A DNA stretch of 64,000 nt from Sipunculus nudus (GCA_026874595.1 CM049308.1:50846624-50910623); one strand, 5' to 3'. Counted from the stretch's first letter, positions 35,950 through 47,923 are shown. Program-made: numbers and translations. Notes: generated by a model not told the origin, from the letters alone.

Positions 35950-37765
35950 CATTTGAACAAATAATTAGACTATAAATTAGTATGTATTTTTGAATATGAC
36001 TATGTTTTATGTTCATGTATGTATGTTTGTTATAATCATGTTTATGTTTTACGTATATGTATGTTTGTCTGATATGTAATTTGATGCAAATAAAATGTTA
36101 AAAAAAGGTATCTTTATGTGGAATTATTTCCTAAAGATGTGGATTGATTGATCACCTTTTACAATGATTTGCCTACATAATTAATTAAGACAAAAGAAAA
36201 AATATTGAGTGCTAATTACAAATACAGTCATCCGGGATAAATGTCAAGCAGAGTTCAATTGTACGGCATTTATTAAATAATTACGGTCTGTCGGTTGATT
36301 TATCTGGGAGTCAAAGGACTCCGTGTCTGCAGCGACCTCTGGTGGTTGCCTTCGTATGTATCTGTCAAACAAATCCACGGTCGTCAATAGGACCTGTCCA
36401 AAGCATATAAACAAAATGCCAACATAAATGCCATATCGGTACGTGCTATTAATGTATGTTATGATTTGCCACCAATCAGAGGCCCGACAGTGAGAGCGAT
36501 ATCATGTACCAAGCAAGCTGACTGCCTCCGGAACCGGATATGTTCCAACAAGATCAGTGACTTCATTAAAACGTGTGAGCAAAATCCTGCCACAAAGAGA
36601 CTAAAAGGAAAATAAACAGCAGAGAATCATGGGAAAATTGACATCACCGTAAGCAGTACCGTTAACATTCCTGAAAGTAAAACGCATATCTGCTGCAGTC
36701 GTAGACGATGTTTCGAAAGAATTTCAGGTCGATCATTGGACCGGCTATTGATGTCCCGATCTGATCAACTCCACTTGAAACGGAAATCAGGAGAGCTGCA
36801 TGTCTGCATCGGTTGTAGGCTCTTTTATGTTGCTAAGCCAGCAATGAACGTATTACCTACAGAAACACCAACTGCACATGGGCAGATAAATACGGAATAC
36901 AATAAAAACAGGATCCTGAAGGAATTGACTGGTGAGGGGCGTTTGCAAGCAACAGCGTTGATCGCATTGTCCTGCGGGAGTCGTCTGTTTTTCATGTAAT
37001 ATTTCATCTTCAAATGTGGGTTTCGTTGAAAGACTATTTGTTGATTCTTTGTGTTTAAGAAATCCTCTTGAGCTTTTTGCTCCTCGAATAAATCAGAATC
37101 ACTTTTTTTTCTCCTGATTGTTCGTCTGTTTATGTAGATGTTGTGGTTTCTGATCATTGGGAACAGGGCCCTAGCAACTACTAAATGTATTTATAAGAAA
37201 CATGCCCATGTAGCCATAGGTGTCGTATAGAACTTGTGCCAATGCCTCATCGGGATCCACCGGCTTCAACTACCACCACTACACGACCACGCTTCCCTTC
37301 GGAGGACTGCGTCGCCGTAATAATTGTAACGTGACTACTAAAGGAACTGTCCAAAGCTGAAATATAGAAGCGCTTGACAAACCATATTATATACTATTGG
37401 TACACATATATTGTATGTGGCTACGGATGTATACATGTTAAGCACAATAATGTGGACTGTGCCAACATGATACATGCACCGTTCCAACTGGAGGCATTGT
37501 CATATGCTGAAACAACATTGCCAAGAAGATATTAATCTATTGGTGCACAGCTGGTTTGACGAGGCATCGTGGCATGTATTTGATCATAAGACCGGAAGTA
37601 AAGGTGTTAAAGAAACTTCAAACGCAGCTATAAATAAATTTACACTGTTTACTTGTTGGTCACATTACATAAATGTAAATCCAGGTAAAGCGTAGGGGCA
37701 GTGATTTAGAATTGTAACGTGTCCAGTTGAGAATAAATAAGCCTGTGTCACATGTTACATTTAAT

Positions 37766-39467
37766 ACGGAGCCCGGGAGACGACATGGTGAAAAATATTT
37801 ATTAATTCGTGCGCACGAATTACTAATCCGTGCGCACGAATTACTAATTCGTGGCCACGAATTACTAATTCGTGCGCACGAATTACTAATTCGTGGCCAC
37901 GAATTACTAGGTGTGAAAAAATAAATTTCAAAGGTGGAAAAAATATTTATTAATTCGTGCGCACGAATTACTAATCCGTGCGCACGAATTACTAATCCGT
38001 GCGCACGAATTACTAATCCGTGCGCACGAATTACTAGGTGTGAAAAATATATTTGCAAGGTGGGAAAATATTTATTTCAATAGGATAACAAAGTAGCCGA
38101 TAAGGCTAATGCAACTGCTCTCCTGCATCTAAATTAAAAGAAAGTGAAAAATTAACATGAATATATATATATGTATTTATAAATGATCAGATTAGAAAAG
38201 TGCACATATATTTACACATATATTCACACACGATAAGATATATATATATATATATATATATATGGGTTTTTTTGCGGACTGTATAGGGCTGAGCATGAGA
38301 CAGAGTTTGAGTTAATATATAAGCAGATAATCTGGAGCTAGTCCGTTAATCATTTCATAAAATGAGGATTGTATAGCCAGCTCTCTTCTTATTTTTATAC
38401 TTGACCCTTATAGCTCATTTACCATAGCTCCAGTGCTGGAAGTCGAGAGCGCTCCAGTACATGTTAAACATGCTTTCCGTTGTATACTCTCCAGCTGGTA
38501 TGACTGTCTGACAGAACAATTGTTAAATATTAAAGCACCACACTCCAGTACTAAACGTATTAATGATTTGTACATACGATCTAAAACTTTCATAGAGAAA
38601 TGGAATTTATAATTTTTTTCAAAATTTCCAAAAGCTTATTTGCTTTCAAACATTTCATGTTTATGTGTTCCTGTCAGGAAAGTGAATTCCAAATATGACA
38701 TGAGAAGTTCTGTGAAGTTCATTTCACCTAGTTTTTTGTGTTATTTGCAATTTAGCATCATCGTCAATGGCGATTGAGAACTGTAACTGTAGTTACTTTG
38801 TGAAGCAAAATAACTGTTAAAAATTTCAGCCTGATCGGCTTTGTCTATAATAATGTGCCCATTATGCCCCAATGATTATAAGGTTCGTTGTTGTTTTGTT
38901 TGACCAGAGAAAGCCTTACTTAGAAATTTTCCACCATGCACGGCAACTGGGTCTGTGAGTTTTATATTTGTATTTTTTAAAAATCGCTTAAAACCCTTTC
39001 TATTTTCAATATACAGAATTCGGAATTTTCCAAGGTAGGAAGTCATGGAATTGTCGGAAGGCGCTGGGCTCCATTTTGACAACCGTGTATGCCCGCTAAA
39101 ACTGCCAGCCTAGACACAGTTGATGTGTGCTTGCTTCTCATTGGCTAGTAATTCGTGCGCACGAATTAATAACTCGTGCGCACGAATTAGTAGCCAATGA
39201 GCATTGAGCCAGCAACATAAGAGAGCTGTTCTCATTGGTAACTAATTCGTGCGCACGGATTAGTAATTCGTGCGCACGGATTAGTTATTCGTGCGCACGG
39301 ATTAGTAATTCGTGCGCACGAATTAATAAATATTTTTTCCACCTTGGAAATATATTTTTCACACCTAGTAATTCGTGCGCACGGATTAGTAATTCGTGGC
39401 CACGAATAAGTTATTCGTGCGCACGAATTAATAAATATTTTTTACCATGTCGTCTCCCGGGCTCCGT
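37766..39467. mobile_element. Foldback DNA element with long inverted repeats made of 21-bp palindromic units
   Basis: Both ends start ACGGAGCCCGGGAGACGACA (the right end as reverse complement, 39467 inward) and match for about 47 bp with one difference. The inverted arms continue as arrays of 21-bp units around the 14-bp palindrome TTCGTGCGCACGAA (some TTCGTGGCCACGAA): nine units on the left (37805-38035) and nine on the right (39147-39430). The arrays are interrupted symmetrically by AGGTGTGAAAAA-type spacers. Near-perfect direct repeats flank the element: ACATTTAAT (37757-37765) and ACATTTATT (39468-39476). The 8-9 bp duplication and long arms fit a MULE-, P- or hAT-type non-autonomous foldback. 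The centre contains a LINE fragment. It lies within MCT pseudogene B. Confidence 0.8.
38255..38620 (-). pseudogene. LINE reverse-transcriptase C-terminal fragment inside the foldback element
   Basis: The minus-strand frame 38593-38408 reads M-Y-K-S-L-I-R-L-V-L-E-C-G...N-N-C-S...L-E-S-I-Q-R-K-A. After a stop it continues R-R-E-L-A-I-Q-S-S-F-Y-E-M-I-N-G-L-A-P-D-Y-L. Both blocks are typical of the region after the RT domain in CR1/RTE-type LINEs (Y-K-S-..-R-P-V-L-E-Y-G..C-S..L-E-S-V-Q and F-Y-K-I-.-N-G-L-A-P-.-Y-L). It is truncated and frame-broken. Whether it was captured by the foldback element or inserted later is unknown. Confidence 0.6.
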
Positions 39468-40024
39468 ACATTTATTCTTACAAATGAAAATGAAAAATTT
39501 CAGCACTCCCCGATCATGACCACGCGTCGAGCACCATACTTCATAGGAACCAAGACTGGAAGGAACGCTGGAAGGAGAAATCAACGAGCAAATTGTTGAG
39601 TTTAAACACTGAGTTTAGCGAGAAATCTTGTTCAATTTTAATATTTAACTTAGCAAGCAAAAAGTTTAATGTCAGTACTGTTAAGCATGCATCACAGGTT
39701 CAATACGGCGTCAGAGTTGGCGGGATAATAGTAAAAGATCTTTTCTCCTGCCAAAGAAGATTAATCCCTAATTGACTTGCTTCTTTTATTTGACTGGTTA
39801 AGGAATTAATACTGTAATGTCACCAAATTATTGAGTATTCGATGCTGATTATGATATATCATAATCACTATTCTAATATTCCAGCTGATCAAAATATATA
39901 ATAAGAAAACCCTAACTGTTTCAGAATTCGACTCTCCAAACTTTACAAAAAGACGCTCGTATAGATAATTGAAATATTTCGGAGAAGGCCCTCATTCATG
40001 ACACATGTATGAGATAGTCTCGCC

Positions 40025-43000
40025 AAACAACAATGTGTATTCGCCTCATTTATCCTGCACAGCCATAGCAATTGGTAGTAATCCAAGAATTGTCAAACTG
40101 CTAACACAGGAAATGTACTCCTTTTGTGTCATGGTTTACTGTTCTACAATATCCACTATAATTACCTATTCATGAGCAAGTGTAATGTCACTTGTACTAC
40201 AAACAAGATGAATCTTATAATTTCACATTTTTTTAGCAACAAGCAGTAAGAATTACAGAGATCCCTCCGCCACCCTCCCCTTCAGTACACAGGACTAATA
40301 CACAAGACAAATCTTATAATTTTAATGTTAAACAATTTTTTTTGTTGAGACTTGTACAATTTTGATTTTTTTAAAGAAAAAATTTTCAGGAATTTAATCC
40401 TAAAATTAACATGTAATAAAATAGTAGGATCTAATGTAACTGCTAACTAACAAGATTAAAGAAGATATAAATACTTTGTAGCATTTCATTCCTATCTCTT
40501 AAAGTTGGCCAGGCCTAGGTGTGAATAACACTGTTAAACTTAGTTTTAAAATCAGGAATAATGGTCAAATTATGTGGGATTAATTTTTAACTAATATTGG
40601 CCATATATTTAACTTATGAAAAACTTAATTACATTCACACATTATTTGTTTATGAAATATAACTTTTACATAACACTGACCGTAGGCCCAATTTTTTCCC
40701 TTGGTGCATCTCTTAATGGTTTCAGGCCAAAGGTTTTATTTATTATACAGTGCATGTGCTTTATCTCATGTCCATTTTTTTTTATAATTTACAGACATTC
40801 ATTTTACCAGGGCAATTTTCTCTAAGCTTTTCAAATGGTAATATACATGGAATACATGTAATATACAAAGAAATAAAAATGTTTTGCAGTTACTAATATT
40901 TTTCAAAATTCTGCTGGGCGACATGACCCATGGGTCCCTTGTTTCCAAATGGGAGTAATGAGCTGCTTTGGGGGAGGGCTGTGCCCGACTGCTTTTCTAG
41001 TTCAGGATATTGAAATTATTCCATTAAATTTCAATATATTAATAAATCCCCTAAAGAGATGTCTGTAAAAATTGTGATTGTCTTAAAACGTGAATGACTC
41101 ACAATGTACTTTTTGACACATAATGTTGAACTTTGAAGACATTAAGAAAGCCATTGCACTCAGGCCTTAATGACTCTAAATTGGCTAAATAGGAAAACCT
41201 CTATGGAACGCCGGGAAGTGAATCGTAATGTCACAACTATATTGAGACAGAATTAAAGGGATATAATATTTTTACTCTCAAAGAAGGCGGGAAAAATAAC
41301 GAGAATAGGCGAAACATCACATATAAAAATGAAATTACATGACAGACTGCGCGGATGCATAACCAACTGGGTAAAATGTGTAAAATAATACAAGTGAAAA
41401 AGGACATTTCTCAATTTAAAATGAAAGAGTAAAATAAGACTGACTGTCTTGAATATCAGTAATATCAATGTAGTTATCTCTGAACTGGAGATGTTGACTT
41501 GGCTATACTTGAATAATTATTTAAATCAGGGTTTGATTGTTCGCACAGAATAATCTCACACACACACACACACACACACGCAGTGATATTTCATTCAGTT
41601 TTTTCATCCCACTTGGTTGCCAAAGACGCATTTGCGTTTCTTTTATAAATTTATTTTTTGCTCAAATTTACATTTTTTCCCTAAAATGTTAGAAAACCAT
41701 TGGAACACCGTCTGTTAGATCTAATCGTAAGAGACCACCTGATCTCCATGTATCCAAACAGTACATATATATTTAGAAGTTATAGACATGGAAATAGCTT
41801 GTGAGGCATTCTACATATAGCGTGTTTGGTGTCAGTTTTTTGTGTCAATGTGTCAATTTAAAAAATAAAGTATGCAAAAGCTTTCCTATCATTTATATTT
41901 TAGCGATGAATCTGATTTGGCGAGAAAGTTAGTGACTTGAGGTGCTTTGCATTCGTTTGATACTGTATTGAAAAATCTTTTATAAACTACCTATATAAAA
42001 CAATAACAATGATGCCGGACTGAAAAGAAACACTAGTCTTGGTATCGGCAGCTAACGCACAATCCATACTCGCATTCTACAGCTCTTACAATGCCAGTTC
42101 TGATATAATAAAGACCATAGGATGTGTCTGTAATTATGTTTGCTCTAATCAATTACATATTACAAATAAATATCTCAAAAGCCGCCGACATATATCTCGT
42201 CTCCTCTTCTGCGGTGATACTCCCCTCTGAATCACCAATCATGTACCAGGAATGAGTAGACGATCTTCTTTTTTTTTGTCATCTCAAGGTTCAAAAACTC
42301 CTAAATGAGTGTCAAATATATTTCTTGCAACTAAAGGTAACCCGTCCATGCGACATTTCCACTGATGGGTATCTAAGCTGACGATTTGAACAGTATGAAA
42401 TAAACGGGAATTTCGCTTGCCTTTCGTGGCCTTCGTTTACGGTATAGGCTGTGTCGATCGTATGCTCTTCAGCTAATGTGCACGTGTCTTATGGAGATGA
42501 GGGCAGATTGGAGAGCTGGCGGAGGATTTCTCAAAAGAATCACTGTTGATTGATAATTTTAACTGATTTTTGTCTTTTTATGCTCAAAGTTGGAACAAAC
42601 GAAATGAGGGACTTTATTATTTGCAGGGAGGGGTCAACGGGTGCCATGCATAAAATTGTTTACAAAAAGGTCGTTGGTTAACAGCAGGGTGATCTCGACC
42701 CCACCGTCATACGCCTGACACCATCCAGGAAACGCATAACGTTCCGATAACGTTCCACTTTCGGCCCAATCCGGTTATGATTGGTTATATTATAATAAAA
42801 TATTTTCTGAACGTTCTTAGGACCTTAGTGTCAATGTTTGTGGGTGACATTCTTAAATAACGCTGATATACAAAGTCCCTGAATGTTTTAACAAACATTG
42901 TGCTGCATTCCTAAATGCACGTACTTAAACCTGTCAATCTGTTCCTGAAACCTATCACTCTGTTCCTTAAACCTATCATCCTAATATTTACTCATAATTA

Positions 43001-43076
43001 TAAATGGCGTAAATATGAAAAGCGTTATAATAAGAATAAAAATAATGTTTTATTTAGATTCTTCAGATAGTATTTA
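40025..43076. other. Intergenic, no gene recognised
   Basis: About 3 kb of AT-rich DNA between pseudogene B and the MITE in front of pseudogene C, with an (AC)n run at about 41558-41579. Short frames are low-complexity. No MCT exon or transposon protein was recognised. Confidence 0.4.
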
Positions 43077-43414
43077 GGCCAAAAAAAATTAAAGGTATGG
43101 TTCTCAGGCACCGCCCGCATCAATTTTAAACCCCCGCATCAAAAATTTTTATTTTGATTTTCAATAAAAACTTTCCAATTTTGAGCTGCTACCGCTCCGA
43201 CATTTCTTTCAAGAAGATAAAACCATACAATTTCCTTTGTTTTGTAGTGCTTTTACTCATTTAACAAAATAAAACTGTTATTTTCATGCTTTTTCCTTAT
43301 CATTTGACATTTCTATCGAAGCATATCAAAAAATTTAAAATAAAAAAAGCGCCCGCCCGCATTGATTTCCGAAAAAAAAGTGCCTGAGAACCATACCTTT
43401 TTTTTATTTTGGCC
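43077..43414. mobile_element. PIF/Harbinger-like MITE, copy 1
   Basis: Ends GGCCAAAA...TTTTGGCC, with longer inverted arms containing GGTATGGTTCTCAGGCAC and GTGCCTGAGAACCATACC, flanked by TTA on both sides (43074-43076 and 43415-43417). A 3-bp TWA duplication and G-starting TIRs are typical of PIF/Harbinger elements. The inner arms carry CGCCCGC motifs. 338 bp, non-coding; related copies are at 46339, 46648 and 53382. Confidence 0.75.
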
Positions 43415-43945
43415 TTATATCCTGTTTTTTTTTTTGCTGAGGGTTCTACATGCAGTAAATTTCAGAAAATAACAGAAAAGGGACTTTAAAGTAATCATCA
43501 AAAAGTCCTTATCAATCATTGTAAATATGATTCAAGTTCGCGCAAATCATGGGAACATGCGTTTATCACGTCAATGTTTATTTATTAGTTAATTTTGGCA
43601 AATTATCTGCTTCTAAGAATATAAAGATTTCAATAGCTACCGACATGCAATTTTATAAGGTTTATTTAAGTTACACTTTCCGCTAAAACTACAACCGTGC
43701 GATATCACCAAGTGGACGATGATCTGCCTTCACGTTATCTTCACGATAAAGACTCCTAATATATTTTTACATGGAATTATTTCCTTTTAGCTTGACTTGG
43801 ATTAAAAAGAAAAAAAAAAATAGATGCACAGACAATTAAGTATGAGAAATGCTAAGACCAATCCAAAGAAGAATCCAACTGGTTCATGATTTATGTATTA
43901 ATCTTCATATTTTCGATTCATCCCGATCATTCATCTTTGGGAGAG

Positions 43946-46178
43946 TCATTGGGCTGTGTATGTGGCGACATCTGGTGGACGGTGACGAGTGTATCTCAGG
44001 AACAAGACAGCGCTCGTCAGCAGTCCTGGTCCAAAACATATCAATGCCCCGCCACCATAAAATCCATATTTGTAGGTGCCGGTGGAGTCCTTCAGGTACC
44101 CTGGAATACAGCAATATTTCAATATAGTTTGGCAATGACTGGAGGTTCCACGTGAATTTATGAGGTTCATGATAACTCAAGGAGGCACAATTTAAAATAC
44201 GGGCACAGGTTAAATAAAGACCATTACAAAGACTCGATACACAAGTGCCGCTTTCTACTCGTAATTATATATAAATGTGTATAACCTTATAGACTATCTA
44301 CATTCAAAATCAGATTAAATATCGACCACAGTGACAAAAAATGGATACATGAAGATTTTCTTTTTTGGTGATACTCATACTGAAAATATAATTTATGGCA
44401 CTGGTACAGAAATTATTATTTATTTCAGGTACTTGACCAAATAGTCACTCGGGTCTCCCATGGCTCGTACCGGTACATTTGACATAAGAGACTGAGTTTA
44501 CACTTCAGTTCTACTTCAGTTCTTCTTCAAACTAAAAATAGTCTAGGTAACATATTTAATTTATTTTTTATTTACGATGGAATTAGGTTACCTCCGATAA
44601 GTGGACCGACGACGTAAGGAATTCCTCGTATTGGTCCAAGAACGCTAAGTGCTTCCGGAACTCTATCTGTTCCAACAAGATCAGCGAGAACGGTGACAAC
44701 CTGTGACTTTGTTCCTCCCATAAAGAATCTATTCAAACACCAAACAACAAAGAATGATGGGAAATCTGACGTCACCGGAAGCAGTACCATTAACATTCCT
44801 AAAAGTAAGGCGCATATCTGCTGTAGTCCAAGACGGCGTTTTCGGAAGAATTTCAGGTCGAACAAAGGACCGGATAGTAAAGACCCGATCAGATCAACCC
44901 CACTGGAAACAGAAATCAAGAGAGCTGTCTGCATCGGCTGCAGTTTCTTTTCTGTTGCTAAACCAGTGAGGAATGTAGCCCCGTAGACACTCCGACACAA
45001 AAAGTGCAAATAAATACGGAATACAACAAAAACATAGGATCATTTAAGTACTGACAGGCGCGGCACGTTTTTAGACACCAGCGTTGAACGTACGGTCCGG
45101 TGGAAGTCTGTTTTCCATTCTTTTTCTTCTTAAATGCCGGTTTCCTTTAAATTGCGAGACAGTGGAAGGCTATTTGATGATTCCATTGAGGTTTTTTGAG
45201 GGAATCGCTTTCGACCTTTACTTCCGCGTTATCTGTTAGGTCGTATTTTTTTACAGATATAGTAGTGTTTCTGGTCGTTGATAACAGGGCCCCAGCAACC
45301 ACCAAATGAAGAGAGATAGCACTGAGTATAAGAAACATACCCATGTAGCCGTATTTGTCCAACAGAATTTATACCAGTAGCGCTAATACAATGCCCCAAA
45401 AAGATCCAGCTGCTGCAATTAACGCCATGGCACGACCACGCATCTTGTCGAACGACTGCGCAACCGTTATATTTGAGCCGTTCCAACTAAAGGCATCGCC
45501 AAAAGCTGAAACAAATTTGTTTTGTCGAAAAATATGGTGGTACGTATTTATTTAGACAAAGACCCAGGGCACAAGTAGGTTCAATGAACAGTAGATAAGT
45601 CAAAACGCCTCAAACATTGTTCGTAACATTTAAACGTTGAGTGTTAGACCCGACTAGCATAAATCTAAAGGAACTAATTTCGACATGTTTGTGATATTCC
45701 CTGCCACAAAGTTTTTAAAAATTAATTCATTTTTTTTTTAATGTTAACTATATACAAGTGTTATATTACTTTTTTTCAACTTACATGGAAAAAATAAAAT
45801 TAAATGCAAAACCTCTTTAGATTAATTCTGTTTCAAGTATAAAGCTGACATTTGTAATTATATATATGCAGGTTACATAAATTTCACATATTTTCTGAGA
45901 CTGAGAATGATAGACTAAAATGGGAAATACCTAAAAATTCAGTGACAGAAATGTTTTCGTGATATATAGAAGGTAGAGATTTTTTAATGTCAATATAGCT
46001 TTATTTCGGATGCGTTTTTGAAAATGATGCTTGCCCTGAATAACGCCAAATGAAACGCTGACATAGGCGACACTGGGAGTGAAGGCGGTCATCAAAATAC
46101 CCACAAACTTGATCACTCCACCAGTTATCACAACCAGTCTGCCACCGTACTTCTTAGTGAGCACGGAGGGAAGGAAAC
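43946..46178 (-). pseudogene. SLC16/MCT-like pseudogene, copy C (splice sites largely kept)
   Basis: Exon 2 is 46178-46035 (144 nt; L-T-K-K-Y-G-G-R-L-V-V), exon 3 is 45505-44592 and the last exon is 44100-43946 (Y-L-K-D-S-T-G-T-Y-K-Y-G-F-Y). Acceptors (TTTCAG, TTTCAG, TTCCAG) and two donors are well placed and phase 1. Lesions: TAA at 45369-45371 where paralogues have Gln (I-Q-V-L-F-D); a second TAA at 45147-45149 in the helix 6-7 loop; a one-base deletion near 44985-45000 between C-V-G-V-S-T and A-T-F, giving a 914-nt exon (not a multiple of three) against 921-942 elsewhere; a GC donor (G|GCAAGC) after exon 2; and no exon 1 up to the gypsy element. The rest is well preserved, so inactivation looks relatively recent. 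Confidence 0.8.
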
Positions 46179-46338
46179 CTGAAACGATTCAGATGACTAA
46201 ATTGTGTGTTTACTTGATGTATAATTTAGTTAACATAACTTTAATGATTCTTAGAATAGAGTGATAATAGCATTGCAATGGGTGGGCGATAATAGAAGGA
46301 TATCTTTCTCCTTAATAAATAATAATAAAACTTCATTT

Positions 46339-46644
46339 GGCCAAAAAATTAAAGAGGTGTGGTTCTCAGGAACACTTTTTTATAGAAATCACTGCGGGCG
46401 GGCGGTATTTTATTTTTTACCCTTTTTTGTAAGTATTGATAAAAATGTCTTAAACAGGGAAAAGCATGACAATAACAGGGTTTTTTTGCTAAACAAGTAA
46501 AAGCACTACATAACAAAGGAAATCGTATCAAAATTGTATTATTTATCTTCTTGAAAGATGAAAATAAAAATAAAAATGTTTGAAGTTGGGGGTTAAATTG
46601 ACGCGGGCGGTGCCTGAGAACCATACCTTTTACTTTTTTTTGCC
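46339..46644. mobile_element. PIF/Harbinger-like MITE, copy 2
   Basis: Begins GGCCAAAAAATTAAAGAGGTG and ends GGTGCCTGAGAACCATACCT followed by TTTTGCC and TTA, the same arm sequence as the 43077 copy. The left flank is not a clean TTA. It abuts a second partial copy on its right. Confidence 0.6.
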
Positions 46645-46647
46645 TTA

Positions 46648-46817
46648 TGTAGTGCTTTTACTTGTTTAGCAATATAAATCTGTTATTATCATGTTTTCCC
46701 CTTCTCTTATGACATTTTCATCGAAACATACAAAAAAATTAAAAATTAAAAAACCGCCCGCCCGCATTAATTTCTGAAAAAAAGTGCCTGAAAACCATAC
46801 CTTTTTTTATTTTGGCC
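46648..46817. mobile_element. PIF/Harbinger-like MITE, right-half fragment
   Basis: Matches the right half of the 43077 element, from TGTAGTGCTTTTAC through CGCCCGCCCGCATT to the arm GTGCCTGAAAACCATACC and terminal TTTTGGCC followed by TTA. The left arm is missing, so it is a truncated copy or a product of recombination between adjacent elements. Confidence 0.55.
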
Positions 46818-47610
46818 TTACCAAATCAAGGCTGAAAAGATCTGATGGGACTGTATTGTATAAATACCAAAGTGTGAGTATGTTATTCTTCGATATATAT
46901 ATATATATATATGGAGTTTTGCCTTCCAGAATGTAAATATCTCCCTGGCTGCCGGATAACGGAAGAATGCAATACATTTCTTAATAAGTTATCAATGTTA
47001 ATAGTCTTCATGTGGTGCTGGTGTGTCTGTGAAGGTCACGTGGTTTTATTTATTTTCCTCATTTAACATTTATAAAAGCCCTGAAACCTTGGTCCCTTTT
47101 GGACATGAAACTTAAGCAGAAATGTTAATATAATAATCTTTTTTTTACCTGAGAGCTCGTACTCTCTATACCAAACAAGGCTAAAAAATAGGGGCTTAGG
47201 TATCTCATTCCCCCATAATCCTGGTCAGAAAACATCAGCATTTAACATCCTCCTCCCATTTCTGTGATCCTTGTATGTTGTGCCTTTTTATATTTAGCCT
47301 TTCTTAGTCCCCTGTGGGATACTTTGCAAATTTGTAATATTGTTCTGATATATTTCAAATAAAGCAAATGAAATTGTGTATAATTTTTTAATCTGAAATT
47401 GAAAAGTAATGTGCGAGACTGCTGTAAACCAGCTTCCACAGATACTGGACTTTGTTCTATTGTACTGTGTCAAATAATAAAAGACATACTGTCACTCAAA
47501 TATGTGTTAAATACAATTTTTTGTTACTGTGTAGGATGAATATGTGGATAAAAACTTATTATTTCCCTTATGTTCATAAAATATATTGGGTTAACTTCAT
47601 TTTTTTTTGT
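46818..47610. other. Spacer, no gene recognised
   Basis: AT-rich, with a short (AT)n at about 46893-46912. No exon 1 for pseudogene C was found here. Confidence 0.4.
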
Positions 47611-47890
47611 AGCATAGAGAAAATTGAACGGATAAGGAAAACAGCTGAAAAGATCTTGGTTTAAGTTTGGAGGACATAGATATTATTTATGAAAATAAAG
47701 TTATGGATATGATGAAAAAATGGTTAAAAAATAAAGCTTGCTCAGTGATTATATTGTCTGGCTAAAATCAGGCCGAAGGTTGCAGTCACTTAAATGCCAA
47801 ACAAACAGGCACTCAAACTCATTTGTACCTCAGGCGATAAGAATGTTTAATGCAAAGATACATCACAATATCATTACTACATTTCTTTCT
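47611..47890 (+). pseudogene. C-terminal remnant of a LINE ORF2
   Basis: The plus strand reads I-E-R-I-R-K-T-A-E-K-I-L near 47626, then (other frame) L-E-D-I-D-I-I-Y-E-N-K-V. A later frame gives S-G-R-R-L-Q-S-L-K-C-Q-T-N-R-H, then N-S-F-V-P-Q-A-I-R-M-F-N-A. The pattern R-I..K-A.K-I-L...L-..I-Y and T-N-R.K-N-S-F-.P-.A-I is the usual C-terminus of RT-bearing LINEs. Frames are broken, and it lies directly before an (AT)n tract and the gypsy element. Confidence 0.5.
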
Positions 47891-47918
47891 TAATTCTTAC
47901 TCCTGTTAAAGTAATATA

Positions 47919-47923
47919 ATATA

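Larger units (their letters stand above)
31081..36107 (+). mobile_element. L1/Tx1-like non-LTR retrotransposon, near full length but decayed
   Basis: ORF1 and ORF2 remnants lie in order and on one strand, followed by a 3'UTR ending AATAAAATGTTAAAAAAA at about 36107. ORF1 spans about 31090-31766 and ORF2 about 32232-35949. An A-run of about 22 bases (32203-32225) lies between the ORFs. Multiple stops and frameshifts show that it is inactive. An (AT)n tract at 35048-35101 has expanded inside ORF2. The ITLIEK..KD..Y-V-K-N-W-R-P-I-S-L style of the RT domain resembles Tx1/L1-type elements of marine invertebrates; this placement is by eye. Target-site duplications were not found. Confidence 0.8.
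36244..40024 (-). pseudogene. SLC16/MCT-like pseudogene, copy B
   Basis: An exon-1 relic lies at 40024-39875, recognisable by I-I-Y-E-R-L-F-V-K-F-G-E-S and I-S-W-N, with stops and gaps. The exon-3 relic starts after an intact acceptor (TATATTTCAG) at 37356 and runs to about 36470, with several frame breaks; the part at 36825-37157 still reads F-L-L-Y-S-V-F-I-C-P...G-V-S-V-G-N-T-F-I-A-G-L-A-T. The last exon follows almost immediately, down to a stop at 36244-36246 (Y-I-N-S-T-Y-R-Y-G...R-Y-I-R-R-Q-P-P-E-V-A-A), with only about 10 extra bases instead of an intron. The exon-2 equivalent was not found. A foldback transposon (37766-39467) sits in the remaining intron. Helix 8 reads S-G-V-D-Q-I-G-T. 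Non-functional. Confidence 0.75.

Noticed and set aside
37805..39430. Palindromic array read as a CRISPR or tRNA cluster
   Set aside because: Units are contiguous 21-bp palindromes without spacers, arranged as inverted arms of an element with target duplication.
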